From positions 1 to 14,088 of the forward strand of contig CABSMV010000045.1 in the NCBI GenBank assembly GCA_902478935.1: a stretch of DNA of 14,088 nucleotides. The letters run 5' to 3'. A program made the position numbers and the translations under genes. Below, one piece after another: positions 1 to 6,665 of this stretch. The notes beneath the pieces are model-generated. The model was not told the origin of the DNA. It searched no databases and saw nothing but the letters and a program-made list of their open reading frames with translations. Every line of letters begins with the position of its first letter. The stretch's first letter is position 1. Source of the stretch: an uncultured Collinsella sp. (lineage in GTDB: Bacteria; Actinomycetota; Coriobacteriia; Coriobacteriales; Coriobacteriaceae).

Positions 1-35
1 GTTCGTCGGCAGCGTCAGATGTGTATAAGAGACAG
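1..35 (+). other. Nextera sequencing adapter (Read 1 side), not biological
   Basis: Bases 3-35 are the Illumina Nextera Read 1 adapter. Its last 19 bases (17-35, AGATGTGTATAAGAGACAG) are the Tn5 mosaic end used in tagmentation. Bases 1-2 (gt) fit the last two bases of the i5 index seen at the other end. Any protein predicted to start with MCIRDS here is translated adapter. Genomic sequence starts at 36. Confidence 0.98.
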
Positions 36-160
36 TCGACTTCCTGTTCAGCGTCTACTCCGCCTCGCCGTCGCGCGAGGACGGAGGGCCGGAGTGGGGC
101 GACAGGGCCGTGTGGGAGGACCTCCACCACAGGGACCCGTACCCGTTCTGGCTGGATTAA
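36..160 (+). CDS. C-terminal fragment of an unrecognised protein (5' cut by adapter)
   Basis: From base 38 a frame reads 40 residues to a TAA at 158-160. The peptide opens DFLFSVYSASPSRE and ends HHRDPYPFWLD; it is acidic and rich in aromatic residues. The codons are strongly GC-biased, like the well-identified genes further on, which suggests a real gene end rather than chance. The 5' part is missing because the adapter junction lies at 35/36. The stop overlaps an ATG at 160-162 (TAATG), an arrangement typical of translational coupling to a following gene. I do not recognise the family, and 40 residues are too few to assign a function. Confidence 0.45.
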
Positions 161-248
161 TGGATGGAAACGGATGTTCTATCGGGACACACATTTTGTC
201 CTATAAGCCTTTATTGATGGCGCTGAAAATGGGTTTGGCATAGACGGG

Positions 249-536
249 ATGTATGCCAGCGGTGATGCAATCAGGCCGTCTATGGCGATTCTTGCGGGCG
301 AAGATATGGAATGGCAAATCTGTAATGCCGATGGCTCTTGTATGAGTGGTCGTTTGGCTGCAACAAGCGATCCGAATTCGTTTGATCTTCTCGACGATGA
401 TGGAGCGGATTGCGGTTCTGTTCACCTGTCATATGCATCGCGAGATGGGATGGACGGCATTCTCTATGTCTCTCACAAGATTGGTGATTTCAAGATGCGC
501 AGGACTAACCGCGTGCCGGCTTTTATTGAGGAATGA
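249..536 (+). CDS. Small hypothetical protein, possibly 5'-truncated or frameshifted
   Basis: A 95-residue frame opens MYASGDAIRPSMAILAGEDM and ends at a TGA at 534-536. It is acidic, with two cysteines near residues 30-36 and a third near 54. The frame stays open upstream to 207 (AFIDGAENGFGIDG before the Met), and a TAA lies at 204-206. In the next frame an ATG at 160, overlapping the previous stop, reads 27 residues and stops at 241-243. A one-base shift near 204-207 would join the two into one protein of about 125 residues, so this may be a broken gene or a sequencing indel. No good ribosome site precedes 249. Base composition is clearly lower in GC than in the neighbouring genes. I do not recognise the family; the true start is uncertain. 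Confidence 0.4.
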   Translation: MYASGDAIRPSMAILAGEDMEWQICNADGSCMSGRLAATSDPNSFDLLDDDGADCGSVHLSYASRDGMDGILYVSHKIGDFKMRRTNRVPAFIEE

Positions 537-630
537 TGGCTGCCGTGTTAGTCGCCTACGGCTCGGCCATGTATTCGTGAAAGCTGTTCCATCTGTATTC
601 CAATAGGGAAACGTGTGCGCCCTGGGCGCG

Positions 631-670
631 AAAACGCCGAGCTCTGCGTGTGATAGGGCAGAACTCGGCG
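631..670 (-). terminator. Rho-independent terminator of the nitroreductase gene
   Basis: Arms 635-647 and 658-670 pair over 13 bp with one mismatch around a 10-base loop. Read on the minus strand, the stem is followed by TTTT (631-634). It lies about 45 bases after the nitroreductase stop codon, in the right orientation for that gene. Confidence 0.6.
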
Positions 671-714
671 AAGGGTGCGCGGTAAAAGGTAGATTTTAGG
701 GCATGTGCCAAAAA

Positions 715-1245
715 CTACTTGAGGAGGAAGTCGGAGAGGGGAATGGTACGGGCCTCGCGATGCTCGGGATCGGCGATGTGGTCGGCAGGATAGCCGCAGA
801 CGAGCATGTGATAGGGATAGACGCCCTCGGGCAGGTTGAACCGCTCTCGGGCTAGCTCGGGCTTAAAATGGCATACCCAACACGTTCCCAGGCCCTGCTC
901 CTCGGCCTCCATCATCATCTGATCGCAAACAATCGAGGTGTCGATAGCGCTGGAGTTCATCTGGTCATAGGGGCGAACCCAAGCGTCGTCGGTAACGCTG
1001 CAAATAAGAAAGATAAGCGGTGCCCCAAAGATAGACCCATCACGAGCAAACCGAGGCTGACAGGCAGCCGCCTTCTCCAAAAGCTCGGGCGTATCCAACA
1101 CCATCACACGGGTTGGATGATTATTACAAGCAGAAGGAGCAATACGCCCAGCCTCAACAATGGCATCCACCACAGCCTGCTCCACAGAACGATCCTCAAA
1201 CAAACGACAAGAATACCGACCCCGAGCCAGATCCAAATACCCCAT
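715..1245 (-). CDS. Nitroreductase family protein (FMN-dependent oxidoreductase)
   Basis: A 176-residue protein of the flavin-binding nitroreductase superfamily. These enzymes reduce nitro groups, quinones or flavins using NAD(P)H and work as cytoplasmic dimers; the substrate cannot be told from sequence. Seen: an N-terminal phosphate-binding motif around GRYSCRLF (residues 9-16), APSACNNHP (36-44, the usual APSxxNxQP position), IDTSIVCDQM followed by EEQGLGTCWV (101-124), and YHMLVCGYP (145-153) near the C-terminus. The length fits the short clade. A TTG at 1260 would add five residues, but GGAGGG at 1253-1258 sits 7 bases before the ATG at 1245, so ATG is chosen. The gene stands alone, with a terminator at 631-670 and a repeat-rich leader upstream. 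Confidence 0.88.
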   Translation of the reverse strand: MGYLDLARGRYSCRLFEDRSVEQAVVDAIVEAGRIAPSACNNHPTRVMVLDTPELLEKAAACQPRFARDGSIFGAPLIFLICSVTDDAWVRPYDQMNSSAIDTSIVCDQMMMEAEEQGLGTCWVCHFKPELARERFNLPEGVYPYHMLVCGYPADHIADPEHREARTIPLSDFLLK

Positions 1246-1306
1246 AACCAAACCCTCCAAAGCTAATAAAACAACCCAAAACTAAGCAAAAGGGTACCCA
1301 AAGCAA

Positions 1307-1402
1307 CATTCAGCCAAACGCCCACCGAATGCCAAAGTGTTCAATTGGGTACTAAAGGTCCCCTCGGCCAAACCCCCATTGCGCTATAACTATCAGCCAA
1401 AG
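1307..1402 (-). repeat. Four degenerate TTTGGCYGA-like motifs upstream of the nitroreductase gene
   Basis: On the minus strand the word TTTGGC occurs four times: at 1396-1401 (CTTTGGCTGATAG), 1367-1372 (GTTTGGCCGAGGG), 1331-1336 (CTTTGGCATTCGG) and 1313-1318 (GTTTGGCTGAATG). They lie 68-156 bases from the ATG. They could be regulator binding sites or a simple low-complexity bias (the leader is rich in TTTGG). No convincing -35/-10 pair was found among them. Confidence 0.35.
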
Positions 1403-1422
1403 TTCCCAATGGTGGTACGTAA

Positions 1423-1506
1423 GGCGAAGGGCCGGCCACGGTTTACTTTCGAACGACTCTGCAGAGCAGCCGGAGTGAGAAAGCAAACCGTGGCCGGCCC
1501 TTCGCC
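1423..1506. repeat. Large inverted repeat with perfect 22-bp arms
   Basis: Arms 1423-1444 and 1485-1506 are exact reverse complements (22 bp, core GGGCCGGCC) around a 40-base centre. After one mismatch the stem continues for five more pairs (1446-1450 with 1479-1483), and the centre holds a CTCTGCAGAG palindrome (1457-1466). It begins 20 bases after the stop of the DUF47 gene, so it could end the phosphate operon transcript. However, no T-run follows on the minus strand, so a classical intrinsic terminator is not shown. It may instead be a dispersed palindromic element. Confidence 0.8.
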
Positions 1507-1526
1507 GGTGGGATACGTACAGCTAA

Positions 1527-2150
1527 TTAACTGTTCTTCATGACAATCGAATCCACGACATCAGCCACATTCTCGCAGCAGTCGGCGCAGTACTCCAGGA
1601 AAGCGTAGACGTCACGCCAGGCGATGACCTCGAGCGGGTCCTTGCCATTGACGTGCAGGTTGCGCATGGCGTTGATGTAGAGCTCATCGGCCTCGGACTC
1701 AATGGTGTTGATCTGGATGACCAGCTCGCGCAGGGTCTTGGACTTGCGGTAATTAGGCAGCTCGACCATAAGGTCCTTCATGGCGCGGCAGGCGTCGGTC
1801 ACCTTGTGGGCGATGACAATGGCATCGGGGTGGATGCTCTGGATGTTGGTGAAGTAGACGCGCTGCACGACGCCTTCGATACGGTCAAGCACAGTGTCGA
1901 GCGCGCAACTCATCAGGTCCAGATCCTCGCGCTCAAGCGGGGTGATAAAGGCAGTGAGCAGGGCATCCTCGAGCTCATGGTGCTTCTTGTCGGCCGCATG
2001 CTCAATCGCATGCATCTCCTCGAGCATGTCGTGGATCTGCGCGGGATCAAAGTTCTCAAAAATCTTGATGAGCAACTCTGCGGCCTGGACAGCAAGGTCG
2101 GCGCAGGCGACGTAGTTGTCAAAGTAGAACGAATCGGGTTTCTTTGCCAT
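1527..2150 (-). CDS. DUF47 / PhoU-like phosphate transport accessory protein
   Basis: A 207-residue, all-helical cytoplasmic protein of the DUF47 family (PhoU-like fold), usually encoded beside PiT transporters and thought to modulate them. Seen: acidic, His-rich helices with EHAADKKHHE (50-59), the family signature ITPLEREDL (69-77), a second acidic cluster ESEADELY (151-158), and the closing CENVADVVDSIV (192-203) near the C-terminus. These conserved acidic residues bind metal ions in PhoU-like proteins. AAAGGA precedes the ATG by seven bases. It lies 67 bases downstream of the PiT gene on the same strand, which supports one transcript and a joint role in phosphate uptake. The length is normal for the family. 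Confidence 0.92.
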   Translation of the reverse strand: MAKKPDSFYFDNYVACADLAVQAAELLIKIFENFDPAQIHDMLEEMHAIEHAADKKHHELEDALLTAFITPLEREDLDLMSCALDTVLDRIEGVVQRVYFTNIQSIHPDAIVIAHKVTDACRAMKDLMVELPNYRKSKTLRELVIQINTIESEADELYINAMRNLHVNGKDPLEVIAWRDVYAFLEYCADCCENVADVVDSIVMKNS

Positions 2151-2217
2151 GAGTGGGTCCTTTCGAGGCGAAGACGGGTGGGCGAGGTATTGCGGTCCGG
2201 ATGGACGTTCGGTTTGA

Positions 2218-3267
2218 CTAGATGAACATCATGAACAGCTTGGCCATGACAAAGCTGATGAGTCCACAAGCGGGGAAGGTGAAGAACCACGTGAACATCA
2301 TGTCCTTGACCACGCCGAAGTTGATGGCCGAGAGGCGCTTGACGGCGCCGACACCCATAATGGCGCAGGTTTTGATGTGCGTGGAGGATACGGGGATGCC
2401 GGTAAGGGTGGCAAGTAGCAGGTTCGCGGCGCCCGCCAGGTCGGCGGAGAAGCCCTGGTACTTTTCGAGCTTGACCATGCTCTGACCGACAGACTTGATG
2501 ATGCGCTCACCGCCCACGCTGGTGCCGATACCCATAGTGGCCGAGCACAGCAGCATAATCCAGATGGGGATGCCGGCATCGCCGACGCTCGTCTGGCCGT
2601 TGGCGAAGGCCACGCCTAAAAAGAGCACGCCGATGAACTTCTGTCCATCCTGCGCGCCGTGCATGAAGCTCATGGCCGCAGCGCTCGCGATCTGAGCGTA
2701 TTTAAAGAAGACGTTGGCACGTCGCCTGTTGGCGGCGGCGAAAAGAATCGAGACGAGCTTGCATAGGACCCAGCCCATGATAAAGCCCAGGCCGATGGAG
2801 AGCGCCAAGCCGTAGATGACCTTCATCCACTCGTGGACGTTGACGCTGCTCGCGCCGCCGAGGGCGATTGCGGCACCGGTCAGGCCGGCGATAAGGCTGT
2901 GGCTTTGCGAGGTGGGGATGCCAAAACGCGATGCCGTGGCGCCGTAGACGACGATGGAGAACAGCGCCGCGCAGAGGCATGCGAGCGCCATGGTGCTGTT
3001 TCCGCCAAAGTCGACGATATGTGAGATGGTGTTGGCGACGCTCGCGTTAAAGTGCGTCATGATGAGCACGCCGAGGAAGTTGAATGCGGCGCTCATGAGA
3101 ATGGCTGCGCGGGCGGGCATGCAGCGCGTGGTGACACAGGTCGCGATGGCGTTGGGCGCGTCGGTCCATCCGTTGACGAAGATAGCGCCGAGCGCGAGGA
3201 TCACGGTGACGGCAAGGACTGGGTTCGACACAATTTGGCCGAGGAAGGCTGAGAACGTTACGTCCAT
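2218..3267 (-). CDS. pit: Inorganic phosphate transporter, PiT family
   Basis: A 349-residue polytopic membrane protein of the PiT family, low-affinity permeases that take up phosphate (usually as a metal-phosphate complex) with protons or sodium ions. Seen: the two internally related halves typical of the family, each with its signature: GWTDAPNAIAT (33-43) and GIPTSQSHSL (116-125), then HGAQDGQK (203-210) and IPVSSTHIKTCAIMGVG (291-307). About ten hydrophobic segments are present, without the large central loop of longer PiT proteins. The ATG at 3267 is the only Met start after an in-frame TAA at 3298-3300; its ribosome site (GAGAAAG) is weak. It is the first gene of a pair with the DUF47 gene. 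A likely extended -10 lies at 3315-3323. Confidence 0.93.
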   Translation of the reverse strand: MDVTFSAFLGQIVSNPVLAVTVILALGAIFVNGWTDAPNAIATCVTTRCMPARAAILMSAAFNFLGVLIMTHFNASVANTISHIVDFGGNSTMALACLCAALFSIVVYGATASRFGIPTSQSHSLIAGLTGAAIALGGASSVNVHEWMKVIYGLALSIGLGFIMGWVLCKLVSILFAAANRRRANVFFKYAQIASAAAMSFMHGAQDGQKFIGVLFLGVAFANGQTSVGDAGIPIWIMLLCSATMGIGTSVGGERIIKSVGQSMVKLEKYQGFSADLAGAANLLLATLTGIPVSSTHIKTCAIMGVGAVKRLSAINFGVVKDMMFTWFFTFPACGLISFVMAKLFMMFI

Positions 3268-3314
3268 ATATGGGCTTTCTCGAAGTTTGCAGGCACGTTA
3301 CAAAAACATGATAA

Positions 3315-3323
3315 ATCGTATCA
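3315..3323 (-). promoter_or_regulatory. Candidate extended -10 promoter of the pit operon
   Basis: On the minus strand TGATACGAT reads as TG-n-TACGAT, an extended -10. It would place the transcript start near 3308 and leave a leader of about 40 bases before the pit ATG. The same nine bases occur upstream of the M18 aminopeptidase gene (12502-12510). The -35 region at 17 bases spacing (GTAAAG) is weak. The element overlaps an AGGAGGTGA string that looks like a Shine-Dalgarno site but has no gene behind it. Confidence 0.4.
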
Positions 3324-3494
3324 CCTCCTGCGGGTTTCTTTACCGAGTTCTGATGGGAGAAGTGAATTTTTTGGCACTAACATTGAATATTTGCCCTGTT
3401 GACCGCGGGTGTTCTTTTTGCTAGCACGCCATGAGGACACGTGCGCGCCCCAACATCCCAAAACCACAGCCTGTTCGCTTTACAATATGCAAAC

Positions 3495-3854
3495 ATGCGT
3501 TCGATAATAGGAGGCATGGAATATCGACAGACAGATGGTAAAACTCGACGCGTGCACAAGCAGTATGTGGACGTCGTGGCCCGCATCCTCGCGGGCGGAC
3601 AAGTCGTGCCGGTTACCGTCTGCTGGGTCGACGGTCGCTGTTTTACGATCGACGAGATTGTCTCATCCACCGGTTTTGGCCTAACGGTTCACGGCATTCG
3701 TACGGCAACCTATAAGGTTCGTTTTGGTGGGCATGCGACCGAACTGTATCTGGAAGAACAGGCGCGCGAGCGACCGGATGGCTCGCAGGCCCATCTGATG
3801 CGTTGGTGGGTGTGGGCATTCGACCGTACGCTCGAGAGCGGGCGCCGCAGGTAA
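3495..3854 (+). CDS. Small conserved-looking protein of unknown function
   Basis: About 119 residues from ATG 3495, or 112 from ATG 3516. The protein is basic at both ends, with no signal peptide or membrane segment. The middle reads like a compact beta-rich domain (VVPVTVCWVDGRCFTIDEIV, then YKVRFGGHATELYLEE), followed by a Trp-rich helix (RWWVWAFDRT). I do not recognise the family. The start is odd: AGGAGG at 3510-3515 leaves only one base before ATG 3516, too close for normal use. ATG 3495 instead lies eight bases after a TACAAT box (3481-3486), which would suit leaderless translation, known in Actinobacteria. It is divergent from pit and followed by the Bax inhibitor gene, which has its own candidate -10. 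Confidence 0.65.
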   Translation: MRSIIGGMEYRQTDGKTRRVHKQYVDVVARILAGGQVVPVTVCWVDGRCFTIDEIVSSTGFGLTVHGIRTATYKVRFGGHATELYLEEQARERPDGSQAHLMRWWVWAFDRTLESGRRR

Positions 3855-3872
3855 GAGCGCGCGGCATTCGGG

Positions 3873-3878
3873 TACAAT
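3873..3878 (+). promoter_or_regulatory. Candidate -10 box for the Bax inhibitor gene
   Basis: TACAAT within GGGTACAATGG, about 55 bases before the ATG at 3934. No good -35 is visible 17 bases upstream. A similar GGGTAnnATGG context occurs at 4716-4725, before the macrodomain gene (TATCAT, 4718-4723), which makes a shared promoter style plausible. Confidence 0.35.
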
Positions 3879-3933
3879 GGCAGGAATCTTGTCACCTACG
3901 GCGCTGTCGCGGCGCTTTTGAAAGGACGATATT

Positions 3934-4629
3934 ATGAACGATATCCAGGGTTATCAGAACGGCCCCATTGAGACCGGCGCAAGCCGTGCCAAGGAGATGT
4001 CGCCGCGTGCGTACAACCTTGCCATGTCTGCCCTGATCTTTTTGGGCTTTTGCGCCATGGGTGCCGGTGCTTACTTTACGAGCACCATGGCGTTTGCCCG
4101 CATGATGATGAGCGGCGCCGCCTTGCCGCTGGTCTTTGGCTCGTTTATTTTGACCATCGTCGGCATGGTCATGATGTCGGCCGCCGCGGGCAAGCAGTCT
4201 GTGGGTCTGTCCCTTGTGGGCTACGTAATCTTTGCGAGTACCTTTGGCCTGACCGCGTCGTTTGGCCTTGCCAATTACGACCTGCCCACCATCAACACTG
4301 CCTTTATCGCCACGGCCGCCATCACCTTTGTCTTTGGTGCGCTGGGCGTGACCTTCCCCAAGTTCTTCCAGCGTGTGTACGGCATTGGTTTTGGCATCCT
4401 GCTTGCCACGATTCTGGTCGAGATCGTGCTGATGTTTATGGGCGTCTCGCAGTCCATCACCGACCTGATCGTGATCGTGGTGTTCGCCGGCTTTATTGGC
4501 TACGACACCTATGTGGCCACGACGGTGCCGCCCACGCTGCCCAACGCCGTGCTCATGGCATCCAACCTGTTCGTGGACATCATCAACGTGTTCCTGCGCA
4601 TCCTGAACATCCTTGGTCGTCGCGACTAG
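3934..4629 (+). CDS. Bax inhibitor-1/YccA (TMBIM) family membrane protein
   Basis: A 231-residue protein with about seven transmembrane helices from residue 28 to the C-terminus, after a short polar N-terminus. It belongs to the Bax inhibitor-1 family; bacterial members such as YetJ are pH-sensitive calcium-leak channels, while YccA-type members affect membrane proteolysis. Seen: IGYDTY (188-193) in the sixth helix and NLFVDIINVFLRIL (211-224) in the last. D191 and D215 are 24 residues apart, the same spacing as the pore aspartate pair of B. subtilis YetJ, so the proton-sensing latch seems intact. The protein ends in the usual LGRRD. AAAGGA precedes the ATG by seven bases. A terminator follows at 4679-4704, so the gene is probably monocistronic. 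The physiological substrate is inferred from the family. Confidence 0.92.
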   Translation: MNDIQGYQNGPIETGASRAKEMSPRAYNLAMSALIFLGFCAMGAGAYFTSTMAFARMMMSGAALPLVFGSFILTIVGMVMMSAAAGKQSVGLSLVGYVIFASTFGLTASFGLANYDLPTINTAFIATAAITFVFGALGVTFPKFFQRVYGIGFGILLATILVEIVLMFMGVSQSITDLIVIVVFAGFIGYDTYVATTVPPTLPNAVLMASNLFVDIINVFLRILNILGRRD

Positions 4630-4678
4630 CGCGGGGCATTGCAGCGTTTCTTGTCGGACGCGGTAAAACGATGTGAAA

Positions 4679-4704
4679 GGCGGTCCTTCGGGGCCGTCTT
4701 TTTT
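4679..4704 (+). terminator. Rho-independent terminator after the Bax inhibitor gene
   Basis: An 8-bp stem (4679-4686 with 4691-4698, including two G-T wobbles) closed by a TTCG tetraloop and followed by six T (4699-4704). It lies 49 bases after the stop codon. Confidence 0.88.
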
Positions 4705-4770
4705 GTGCACGGCGGGGTATCATGGATGGGAAAAGCCGATAGCGGCAGAGACCGAGAAAGGTGACCACTT

Positions 4771-5871
4771 ATGGCAGACGTCGACAACAGGAACCGTAAC
4801 CGCAGGCCCAATCCCAAGCGCGAGGCCCGTGCCAAGGCCGCCGAGCGTCACGTGGCGACTGTGTCCGAAGCGTGCGCCAAGGATATCGAGCGCTCGCTTG
4901 CCGGCGTGCGCGAGTTCGATGGCATGCCTGCTGGATTTGTCGCGGCGATGAAGGCCAAGGCCCAAGCGGCCGACGCTGCCGAGGAACAGGTTGCCGAGGA
5001 GTCTGAGGCCGCCGAGGTCGCGTCCGTCGAGACCGAGGTTGCGGCCGAGCCTGCGCCCGCAGAGGAGGCCGCGGAGATCGAGCCCGCGCCTGCCGCCGAG
5101 AAGCCCGCTCCGCTCCTGCCCGAGGTCACCGTGCTCGACGCCTCTGCCACGCAGACCATTCTGGATAACGGCCGAGGCTACGCGCAGTTTTGCGACATGG
5201 CCGTGCTCGCCTTTGCCTCGTTCGCCAACCCGGGCGGTGGCTACATCCAGGGCTATCTGGGTCAGGAGGCCACGCTCTGCGCCGATTCGTACCTGTACAA
5301 CGTCCTCGATAAGCAGCGTAAATGGTACGGCGAGAACCGTCGCCGCAACATCAACTGCGAGCTTTACCGCAACCGTGCGCTGGTGGTGCCTGCGGTGCGC
5401 TTCGACCGCAACCACGTGCATGCATACGCCGACGTGATCGTGGCCGCCGCGCCCAACGTTAAGCGCGCCCGCCAGGAGTATCGCGTGAGCGACGATGCTC
5501 TGCTGGACGCCCTGCGCGACCGCATTCGCTTTGTGCTTGCCATCTGCGACGAGCTAGGTCGCGAGAAGCTCGTGCTGGGCGCTTGGGGCTGCGACAACAA
5601 CGGCTTTGACGCAGAGGCCGTGGCCGAGCTCTTCCGCAAGGAGCTCGCGTCGGGCGACTTTAAGGTCAAGCAAGTCTTCTTTGCCGTGCCTTCTACGCGC
5701 TGGGATGAGGATTTTGCCAAGTTCGAGCACGTGCTGGCAAACTTCCCCGAGCGCAACGAGGAGTCCTATGCCCAGGTTGCCGCTCGCGCTGCGGCAGCTC
5801 GCGCCGCCGAGCAGACCCAGGCTGCTACCGAGGATGATGAGGACGAGGACGATTGGCGCAAGTACCTGTAA
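4771..5871 (+). CDS. TIGR02452-like (PARG-type macrodomain) protein with altered QEE motif
   Basis: A 366-residue cytoplasmic protein. Residues about 115-320 match the TIGR02452/DUF2263 family, related to the microbial PARG-type macrodomain that binds or hydrolyses ADP-ribose polymers. Seen: MAVLAFASFANPGGG (143-157), then YIQGYLGQEATLC (158-170). Later come VVPAVRFDRN (about 210-220) and VLGAWGCDNNGF (about 268-280), the usual family landmarks. The PARG signature is GGG-x6-8-QEE, whose second Glu is catalytic; here it reads Q165-E166-A167, so that residue is Ala and ADP-ribose hydrolysis is doubtful. An unusual N-terminal part holds a basic start (residues 1-30) and an Ala/Glu/Pro-rich linker (about 65-115). 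The C-terminus is acidic (EDDEDEDDW). AAAGGTG precedes the ATG. Terminators lie on both sides, so it is monocistronic. Confidence 0.82.
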   Translation: MADVDNRNRNRRPNPKREARAKAAERHVATVSEACAKDIERSLAGVREFDGMPAGFVAAMKAKAQAADAAEEQVAEESEAAEVASVETEVAAEPAPAEEAAEIEPAPAAEKPAPLLPEVTVLDASATQTILDNGRGYAQFCDMAVLAFASFANPGGGYIQGYLGQEATLCADSYLYNVLDKQRKWYGENRRRNINCELYRNRALVVPAVRFDRNHVHAYADVIVAAAPNVKRARQEYRVSDDALLDALRDRIRFVLAICDELGREKLVLGAWGCDNNGFDAEAVAELFRKELASGDFKVKQVFFAVPSTRWDEDFAKFEHVLANFPERNEESYAQVAARAAAARAAEQTQAATEDDEDEDDWRKYL

Positions 5872-5896
5872 TCGGTACGTGCTGACAGATAGGTCG

Positions 5897-5930
5897 AGCC
5901 GGCGGGAGAGGCTGCTTCCGTCGGCTTTTT
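5897..5930 (+). terminator. Rho-independent terminator after the macrodomain gene
   Basis: The stem 5897-5908 with 5915-5926 has 12 pairs including two G-T wobbles and a six-base loop. A T-run follows (5926-5930). It starts 26 bases after the stop codon. Confidence 0.85.
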
Positions 5931-5949
5931 ACTGAGCGAGGGGCTTACG

Positions 5950-6609
5950 ATGAAAAACGTTCTATGCTTTGGCGACAGCAACACCTATGGTTACGATCCG
6001 GCGGGCATGCGCGACGGCACCGCGGTGCGCTATGCGCAGGATGTGCGCTGGTGCGGCGTGGCCCAACGTGACCTAGGCGAGGGCTGGCATGTAATTGAAG
6101 AAGGCCTCAACGGCCGCACGACGGTACGCGACGACATGTGCCATCTGGACACCAATCTTAACGGCATCCGCGCACTTCCGATGCTGCTCGAGGCCCATAA
6201 GCCGCTGGACGCCATTGTGATCATGCTGGGCACCAACGACTGTAAGACGGTCTTTAACGTGACAGCTTCCGATATCGCCCGTGGCGCCATGGCGCTGATT
6301 CGCGCCGTCCGCGCGTTTCCGTGGACCGACGCTGCGCCTTGTCCGCGCATTCTGCTGATGGCGCCTATCAAGATTAAGCCGCAGATCGCCGACGTATATA
6401 TGACCGATTTTGACGAGCATTCCGTAGAAGCCTCGGAACATTTTGGTGAGTACTACGCGCATGTGGCTGAGCAGTTTGGCTGCGACTTTTTGAATGCCGC
6501 CGACTTTGCCGAGCCGGGCGATATCGACTATCTGCATATGATGCCCGAAAGCCATGAGAGCCTGGGTCACGCCGTGGCAGCCAAGCTCCAAGAGATGCTC
6601 GGAGAGTAG
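5950..6609 (+). CDS. SGNH/GDSL-family hydrolase (arylesterase or acyltransferase type)
   Basis: A 219-residue protein with no signal peptide, so probably cytoplasmic. It carries the SGNH blocks in order: block I FGDSNTYGY with nucleophile Ser10, block II EGLNGRTT (51-58, oxyanion Gly), block III LGTND (93-97, oxyanion Asn), and block V DYLH (193-196) giving the Asp and His of the triad. The sequence around RWCGVAQRDLG and EGLNGRTT resembles the arylesterase/acyltransferase branch (Mycobacterium smegmatis Ms-AcT and relatives) that cleaves or transfers small acyl groups; the natural substrate is not known. GAGGGG lies upstream of the ATG. The gene sits between terminators at 5897-5930 and 6618-6655, so it forms its own unit. 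Confidence 0.9.
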   Translation: MKNVLCFGDSNTYGYDPAGMRDGTAVRYAQDVRWCGVAQRDLGEGWHVIEEGLNGRTTVRDDMCHLDTNLNGIRALPMLLEAHKPLDAIVIMLGTNDCKTVFNVTASDIARGAMALIRAVRAFPWTDAAPCPRILLMAPIKIKPQIADVYMTDFDEHSVEASEHFGEYYAHVAEQFGCDFLNAADFAEPGDIDYLHMMPESHESLGHAVAAKLQEMLGE

Positions 6610-6617
6610 CGCGACCC

Positions 6618-6655
6618 CAAGCCACCACAGAAGTTCCCCTTGTGGTGGCTTGTTT
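6618..6655 (+). terminator. Rho-independent terminator after the SGNH hydrolase gene
   Basis: A 12-bp perfect stem (6618-6629 with 6641-6652; AAGCCACCACA core) with an 11-base loop, followed by a T-rich stretch (TTTCGTTGCTTTG). It starts eight bases after the stop codon. Confidence 0.8.
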
Positions 6656-6665
6656 CGTTGCTTTG

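Noticed and set aside
1337..1543. 68-residue plus-strand frame across the large inverted repeat
   Set aside because: It runs through both arms of the palindrome and into the end of the DUF47 gene on the other strand, with no ribosome site.
3298..3329. Leader peptide ATG-TTT-TTG-TAA behind an AGGAGGTGA Shine-Dalgarno string upstream of pit
   Set aside because: The spacing from AGGAGG to that ATG is long (14 bases), and the same stretch reads better as an extended -10 (TGATACGAT) that recurs before the aminopeptidase gene. A three-residue uORF remains possible but unsupported.
3892..4710. 272-residue His/Gln/Gly-rich frame opposite the Bax inhibitor gene
   Set aside because: Antisense shadow; the plus strand gives a textbook Bax inhibitor-1 protein.
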